DNA of 64,000 nucleotides from JALZKA01 sp963786495 (GTDB lineage Bacteria > Actinomycetota > Thermoleophilia > Solirubrobacterales > 70-9), in NCBI GenBank assembly GCA_963786495.1, contig CAWAZL010000005.1, positions 31,831 to 95,830 of the forward strand. The letters are read 5' to 3'. Below, piece by piece: positions 58,302-64,000 of the stretch. The first letter of the stretch is position 1. The number at the start of each line of letters is the position of its first letter. The notes under the pieces are model-generated. The model had not been told where the DNA came from. It did no database searches and was given only the letters and a program-made list of their open reading frames with translations. Made by a program: the position numbers and the translations under genes.

Positions 58302-59666
58302 TCAGCTCCAATCACGGATGTCAACGAAGTGGCCCTCGATCGCGGCCGCGGCAGCCATCTTCGGGCTCACGAGGTGGGTGCGCCCGCCCTTGCCCTGGCG
58401 CCCCTCGAAGTTGCGATTCGAGGTCGAGGCGCAGCGCTCGCCCGGGCTCAAGATGTCCGGGTTCATCCCCAGGCACATCGAGCAGCCTGCCGAGCGCCAG
58501 TCAAATCCGGCGGCGCGGAAGACCTCGTCGAGGCCCTCTGCCTCGGCCTGCGCCTTCACCTGGACAGAGCCGGGGACGACCATCGCCTCAAGCGACGAGG
58601 CGACCTTGCGGCCCTCGACCATCGACGCCGCCTCGCGCAGGTCGCCTATCCGTGAGTTGGTGCACGAGCCGATGAAGATGCGCTCGAGCGGGATCTCCTG
58701 CATGGGCGTTCCCGGCTTGAGCGCCATGTACTGAAGCGCTCGCTCCTCGACGTCGTCGGTCGGCTCGGGCACCGAGTCCGTCACCTGGACGACCTGGCCG
58801 GGGTTCGTGCCCCAGGTGACCATGGGCGAGATCTCGGCGGCGTTCACCTCGACCTCGGTGTCGAACTCAGCCCCGTCCTCGGTCGGAAGCTTGCGCCATG
58901 CTTCGACCGCGGCGTCGAAGTCCGAGGGCGCGCCGGGTCGGCCCTCGACCCACTCGAAGGTCGTCTCGTCCGGGGCGATCATGCCCGCGCGGCCGCCGCC
59001 TTCGATGGTCATGTTGCAGATCGTCATCCGGTTCTCCATCGAGAGGCCGGCCATCGTCTCCCCCGCGTACTCGACCGCGTGGCCGACCATGCCGCCCGTG
59101 CCGAGCTTGCCGATCGTCGCGAGGATGAGGTCCTTGGCGTAAACGCCGTTCCCGAGCTCGCCCTTATACGAGATGCGCATCGTCTTCGGGCGCTTTTGCA
59201 TCAGCGTCTGCGTGGCGAGGACGTGCTCGACCTCCGAGGTGCCGATGCCGAAGGCGAGCGCTCCGAAGGCGCCGTGGGTGGAAGTGTGGGAGTCGCCGCA
59301 GACGATCGTCATGCCCGGCTGCGTCACGCCCAGCTCGGGGCCGATCACGTGGACGATGCCCTGGCGCTCGGAGCCGAGCGAGTAGATCGGGATGCCGAAC
59401 TCCTCGCAGTTGTTCTCGAGCGTCTCGACTTGGGTTCGCGAGAGCTGGTCGGCGATCATGCGCGACGTGGGCGTGCCGTCCGTGGGCACGTTGTGGTCGG
59501 CGGTGGCGAGCGTGCGGTCCGGCCGGCGGACCTTGCGCCCCGCGAGGCGGAGGCCGTCGAAAGCCTGGGCCGAGGTGACCTCGTGGACCAGGTGGAGGTC
59601 GATGTAGATGGTCCCCTCAGAAACCTCGTGGGCCTCCCAGATCTTCTCGAACATGGTCTTTGGCAT
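58302..59666 (-). CDS. leuC: 3-isopropylmalate dehydratase large subunit
   Basis: LeuC carries the [4Fe-4S] cluster of isopropylmalate isomerase. The 454-residue product has IVCGDSHTSTHGAFGALAFG, FIGSCTNSRIGDLREAA and AGCSMCLGMNPDILSPGERC, which supply the three cluster cysteines. The ATG at 59666 has AGGAGG 7 nt upstream. A longer reading upstream only mirrors the regulator gene. Confidence 0.96.
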   Translation of the reverse strand: MPKTMFEKIWEAHEVSEGTIYIDLHLVHEVTSAQAFDGLRLAGRKVRRPDRTLATADHNVPTDGTPTSRMIADQLSRTQVETLENNCEEFGIPIYSLGSERQGIVHVIGPELGVTQPGMTIVCGDSHTSTHGAFGALAFGIGTSEVEHVLATQTLMQKRPKTMRISYKGELGNGVYAKDLILATIGKLGTGGMVGHAVEYAGETMAGLSMENRMTICNMTIEGGGRAGMIAPDETTFEWVEGRPGAPSDFDAAVEAWRKLPTEDGAEFDTEVEVNAAEISPMVTWGTNPGQVVQVTDSVPEPTDDVEERALQYMALKPGTPMQEIPLERIFIGSCTNSRIGDLREAASMVEGRKVASSLEAMVVPGSVQVKAQAEAEGLDEVFRAAGFDWRSAGCSMCLGMNPDILSPGERCASTSNRNFEGRQGKGGRTHLVSPKMAAAAAIEGHFVDIRDWS

Positions 59667-59676
59667 CTGTGGCCTC

Positions 59677-60258
59677 CTATGAGCGCCGCAAGCCTGCGGC
59701 GACGACGGCGACGAACTCACACGGAGCCTTGTCGCGGTTTTCGAAGTGGTGTGGCAAGTCGGCGTCGAAGGTGACGGCGTCGCCCGCTTGGAGCACGTGG
59801 TCCTCTGTGTCGACGACGAGCGTGAGCTCGCCTTCCAGGACCAGTGCGGTCTCGCGCGCGCCGGCCTCGTGCATCGGCGGGTCTGACGGGCCGCCCGTCG
59901 AAGCGCCGGGCTCCAGGGTGTGGCGCGAGACGTCCGCGCGCTGGCCCGGCAGTGCCGGCGTGAGCTCCTCGGTGCGGTGGCCCCCGCGCTCGCGCGCGCG
60001 GCCTGAGCCCTTCGGCACGACGACGACGTGCTCGGCCTCGTCGAGGCGAAGGAGCTGCGAGAGCGTGAGCTCGAGGCCCGTGGCGATCTTGCCTGCGACC
60101 GTGAGGGTCGGAGAGGTATCGCCGCGCTCAACCTGCGAGAGCATCGGCGCCGATACGCCTGAGCGCTCGGACAACTCGCGAAGGGACAGCGCCATCGAGC
60201 GGCGCAGCGACTTGATTCGCTCGCCTACGGCTCCGTTGTCGGTCGCGATCTGACTCAT
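59677..60258 (-). CDS. XRE-family regulator with a C-terminal cupin domain
   Basis: The 193-residue protein has an N-terminal helix-turn-helix (RIKSLRRSMALSLRELSERS and GVSAPMLSQVERGDTSPTL) and a C-terminal cupin barrel with ETALVLEGELTLVVDTEDHV and LQAGDAVTFDADLPHHFENR. Cupin-XRE proteins sense small metabolites. It is the first gene before leuC (10 bp gap), so it is probably autoregulated and controls leuCD and the rest of the operon. The ATG at 60258 is preferred over an upstream start at 60297, because promoter elements occupy that region. Confidence 0.88.
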   Translation of the reverse strand: MSQIATDNGAVGERIKSLRRSMALSLRELSERSGVSAPMLSQVERGDTSPTLTVAGKIATGLELTLSQLLRLDEAEHVVVVPKGSGRARERGGHRTEELTPALPGQRADVSRHTLEPGASTGGPSDPPMHEAGARETALVLEGELTLVVDTEDHVLQAGDAVTFDADLPHHFENRDKAPCEFVAVVAAGLRRS

Positions 60259-60265
60259 AGCGGAG

Positions 60266-60283
60266 CGTATGTTATCGCATACG
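60266..60283. promoter_or_regulatory. Candidate operator of the XRE-cupin regulator
   Basis: CGTATG-TTATCG-CATACG is a perfect 6-6-6 inverted repeat overlapping the -10 of the promoter. It is well placed for self-repression. Confidence 0.55.
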
Positions 60284-60297
60284 CCCGTACGCGACAA
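60269..60297 (-). promoter_or_regulatory. Promoter of the XRE-leuC operon
   Basis: On the minus strand TTGTCG (60297-60292) and TAACAT (60274-60269) are 17 bp apart. The start point would be near 60262, only ~4 nt before the ATG at 60258, so the mRNA may be essentially leaderless. Confidence 0.6.
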
Positions 60298-60303
60298 TAC
60301 GTA

Positions 60304-60316
60304 GGGGTCTGACCCC
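60304..60316. repeat. GGGGTCTGACCCC palindrome upstream of the XRE gene
   Basis: A perfect copy of the 13-nt palindrome, followed by a degenerate GGGTCTGGCCCCC. It lies between the regulator promoter and the end of the 60349-60744 gene. Confidence 0.75.
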
Positions 60317-60348
60317 GGGTCTGGCCCCCTAGGCGTCGACCCCCAGGG

Positions 60349-60744
60349 TTATCGCGGCATCCCCTGCAGGTGGTCGTAGGTGTTGGATTTGTCTGCGTTG
60401 CACCCGTCGATTGCGGGCGCTTTGGCGTAGTACTTGCCGTTCTTCGCCTGCCCGGGGCTGAAGACAGACCAGCCGAACTTGTTGGGCTTGTCCTCGTTAG
60501 CCTCCCCCTTGCCGATCTTCTCGTCCTTGCCGCTGCGCTTCCGGTAGACCGTGATCTTTCGGTCCAGAAGGCACTTCCGGCGGTCCGAGAAGATCTCGCC
60601 GGCGTAGCGAGACTCCCCGTCTGGAACCGAATACTCGATGGATTCGAACTCGATGTGGGTGTCTGCCGGTGCGGCGTGTGCGGCCGGAGCCGCCAGCCCC
60701 ACGCCCAATGCAGCCGCGGTCATGCCCCATACCAGTCTCTTCAT
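60349..60744 (-). CDS. Small secreted protein with the ADKSN module
   Basis: The 131-residue product has a signal peptide (MKRLVWGMTAAALGVGLAAP, cleavage near AHA-AP). A ~100-residue mature domain contains CLLDRKITVYRKRSGKDEKI and KNGKYYAKAPAIDGCNADKS. Two cysteines could form a disulphide. The ending is similar in spacing and residues to the C-terminal module of the beta-helix protein at 50718-52198. GGAGG lies just before the ATG at 60744. Function unknown. Confidence 0.75.
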   Translation of the reverse strand: MKRLVWGMTAAALGVGLAAPAAHAAPADTHIEFESIEYSVPDGESRYAGEIFSDRRKCLLDRKITVYRKRSGKDEKIGKGEANEDKPNKFGWSVFSPGQAKNGKYYAKAPAIDGCNADKSNTYDHLQGMPR

Positions 60745-60825
60745 GGTCCCTCCTGCAAGTCGTTGTCGAGCCAATTTTTTCATCTCGGCCGCGCCCATGT
60801 CTCAGCAGCGGGGTTGTGCGGAGCG

Positions 60826-61686
60826 TTACAGGATGGCGGTAACCAGCGAGGCCATCCGTGCCGGATCTTCGATATGCGGGTAGTGCCCCAGGCCCGCCAA
60901 CTCCTGGACGGGTGCTGTGGGCCGTAGCTCGCGCACCGCGGCGAGCACGTCGGTTGTGGCGACTGGGTCCTCGAGGCCCCATGCGAGCTCGAGGCGCCCG
61001 GGCCAATCGCGTATAGCGCCGTGCCAGCGGGGCGCGCGCTCGATCCGCTGGTCGATGTAGGAGATCGCGCGGTGGAGGTTGCGGTTGCCCGCGTTATGGC
61101 TGAGGAGCGCCCATTGGCAGCGAAGCTCCTCGGCAGAGGCCGGATGGCCCTGGGAGAAGGTGGCGCCGAGGCCGCGCCTGAGGCTGAGCGGGTTCGAGAG
61201 CGCCGAGAGGACGACGCCGACTCGCGTTCGGAGGACCTTTTGCTCCCAGGTGAGCGAGGCGCGCTCGACCACCATCGAGCCGTTGAAGAGGAGCGCCGCG
61301 TCACACTCAAACGGCAGCCGGTCCTCGATGTCGCGAGCCATCAGCTCGTTCGCCACAGACGTGCCCATGTCGTGGGCGACGATCCCCACGCGATCGATCC
61401 CACACTGCGCGAGGACGGCCTCGACCACCCCGGCCTGGTCACGCAAGTCGTTGACCGCGCGCGGCTTCGCGGAGAGACCGAAGCCGATGAAGTCCAGCGC
61501 AACCCAGGCGCGGTCGCCGAGTTCGCCCACGAGCCCTCGCCAGTCGAAGGACGAGGACGGGAAGCCGTGGAGGAGGAGGAGCGGCACGCCCTCGGAACCG
61601 CCGCGGACGACGAAGACCTCGCGCCCGCCTACCTCAAGGAGCTGTCCTCGATCTCGCCACCGGGCGACCGGGCCTGGCAACGACAT
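60826..61686 (-). CDS. Alpha/beta hydrolase of the haloalkane dehalogenase/epoxide hydrolase type
   Basis: The 286-residue soluble hydrolase has the oxyanion motif LLLLHGFPSSSFDWRG and the nucleophile elbow VAHDMGTSVA with Asp106 instead of Ser. It also has ALDFIGFGLSAKP and a terminal catalytic His in AGLGHYPHIEDP. An Asp nucleophile points to an ester intermediate as in haloalkane dehalogenases and epoxide hydrolases. The substrate is unknown. It is encoded 3 bp after the SDR gene. Confidence 0.86.
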   Translation of the reverse strand: MSLPGPVARWRDRGQLLEVGGREVFVVRGGSEGVPLLLLHGFPSSSFDWRGLVGELGDRAWVALDFIGFGLSAKPRAVNDLRDQAGVVEAVLAQCGIDRVGIVAHDMGTSVANELMARDIEDRLPFECDAALLFNGSMVVERASLTWEQKVLRTRVGVVLSALSNPLSLRRGLGATFSQGHPASAEELRCQWALLSHNAGNRNLHRAISYIDQRIERAPRWHGAIRDWPGRLELAWGLEDPVATTDVLAAVRELRPTAPVQELAGLGHYPHIEDPARMASLVTAIL

Positions 61687-61689
61687 CGC

Positions 61690-62427
61690 TCAGTGAGTGG
61701 TGCTCGGGCGCACGAGGATCTCGTTGAGCGAGACGTGCTTGGGCTGTGAGATGGCATAGACGATCGCGTTCGCGATGTCGGCCGCCTCCAGCACCTTGCC
61801 CGTCTTCTCCTTCATCTTCTCGATCCGCTCGACCACCATCGGGTGGGTGTTGTGCCCTTGAAGCTCGGTCTCTACGAAGCCAGGCTCGACGCAGGTAACC
61901 CGGACCCCGATGTGCGAGCCCTCCTGGCGAAGAGACTCAGAAAAGCCGACAACGCCCCACTTGGTCATGTTGTAGACGCCGGATCCCAGCGCGGCCGTCC
62001 GCCCGGCGACGGACGAGACGTTGACGATGTCCCCTCCCCCGCCGTCGCGGATCGTGGGCAGCGCGTAGTGAGTGCAGTAGAGAAGCCCTAGGCAGTTGAC
62101 GTTGATCATCGTTCGCCACTCCTCGGGGTCTGCGCCCTGGAGCGGGCCGAGCAGCATCACGCCGGCGTTGTTGATGAGCCCGTCCAGGCCGCCCATCGCC
62201 TCCGTCGCGCCTTCTACCAGCGCCTTGGCGTCCTCCTCGTTTCCGATGTCCGCCTCGATCGCGTGCGCGTTCTCGCCGAGCCGACCCGCGAGCTCGTCGA
62301 GCTTGTCCTTTCGCCGAGCGCCGAGCGCTACGGACCCGCCCTCGGCGACGATCGCCTCAGCAGTGGCCTCCCCGATTCCCGAGGATGCGCCGGTGATCAA
62401 GACCTTTCGCCCGTCTAGTTGGCCCAT
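61690..62427 (-). CDS. Short-chain dehydrogenase/reductase
   Basis: The 245-residue classical SDR has the cofactor motif VLITGASSGIGEATAEAI, the NNAG motif in LINNAGVMLLGPL, the catalytic Ser in VNVSSVAGRTAALGSG and the YxxxK in VYNMTKWGVVGFSES. The ending VEPGFVETELQGHNTHP is typical of the YdfG-like NADP-dependent group. Substrate not predictable. It is the gene after leuA and may be co-transcribed. Confidence 0.9.
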   Translation of the reverse strand: MGQLDGRKVLITGASSGIGEATAEAIVAEGGSVALGARRKDKLDELAGRLGENAHAIEADIGNEEDAKALVEGATEAMGGLDGLINNAGVMLLGPLQGADPEEWRTMINVNCLGLLYCTHYALPTIRDGGGGDIVNVSSVAGRTAALGSGVYNMTKWGVVGFSESLRQEGSHIGVRVTCVEPGFVETELQGHNTHPMVVERIEKMKEKTGKVLEAADIANAIVYAISQPKHVSLNEILVRPSTTH

Positions 62428-62436
62428 GCGCCGAGC

Positions 62437-64000
<1,564 letters not shown>

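Overview
The window is GC-rich chromosomal DNA from a bacterium that is most likely a deep-branching actinobacterium, perhaps of the Thermoleophilia (Solirubrobacter/Gaiella-like). This placement is inferred from the high GC content, SepF, SOS boxes of the CGAAC-N4-GTTCG type, an ImuB/DnaE2 mutagenesis cassette, a MurA with Asp at the usual Cys position, and many short-spaced or leaderless-looking genes. The 16S gene lies in the window and would settle it. I see no phage, insertion sequence, CRISPR array or tRNA gene.

Layout: 0-5.8 kb (minus strand) is a cell-envelope/division block: RluD-type pseudouridine synthase, lspA, YggT, proC, sepF, the PLP-homeostasis protein, a laccase-domain protein and a CCA-adding-type nucleotidyltransferase. 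At 5.8-7.2 kb is a membrane-anchored PQQ-like beta-propeller protein. At 7.2-14.5 kb is a histidine operon (hisZ-G-D-B-H-A-x-x-x-F) whose genes overlap by 4 bp at most junctions. Next come murA, an HD protein, an alpha/beta hydrolase with a palindrome-built tail, and a MacB-like ABC exporter (17.5-20.9 kb). At 20.9-23.7 kb are a thioesterase, small secreted and zinc proteins, and a divergent isocitrate/isopropylmalate dehydrogenase homologue. At 23.7-28.9 kb is a branched-chain amino acid ABC transporter (livH-M-G-F, with the binding protein convergent). At 29.5-34.8 kb are imuB, a DUF6504-like gene and dnaE2 behind an SOS box, followed by a second SOS box over a small unknown gene. At 35.5-40.9 kb is one rRNA operon (16S-23S-5S, minus strand, no tRNA in the spacer) with a recognisable promoter, processing stems and terminator. 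Then follow tyrS, a class A penicillin-binding protein, mpg, argH and assorted small metabolic and regulatory genes. From 52.2 kb to the end the minus strand carries isoleucine/leucine biosynthesis: cimA, ilvE, leuB, leuD, leuC and leuA, with an XRE-cupin regulator immediately upstream of leuC.

How it fits together: the his operon makes histidine. CimA with LeuCDB gives 2-oxobutyrate for isoleucine, LeuA with LeuCDB gives the leucine precursor, IlvE transaminates the products, and the liv transporter imports the same amino acids. The ImuB/DnaE2 pair is an SOS-induced translesion system.

A major caveat is that at least 15 genes are broken by single-base shifts. Many are repaired in silico by deleting one base from a short run (for example CTTG for CTG, GGGC for GGC). 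Because these hit genes expected to be functional (hisA, hisB, hisD, argH, ilvE, leuA), I read them as sequencing or assembly errors rather than pseudogenes. I annotate such loci as single genes and give the break points.
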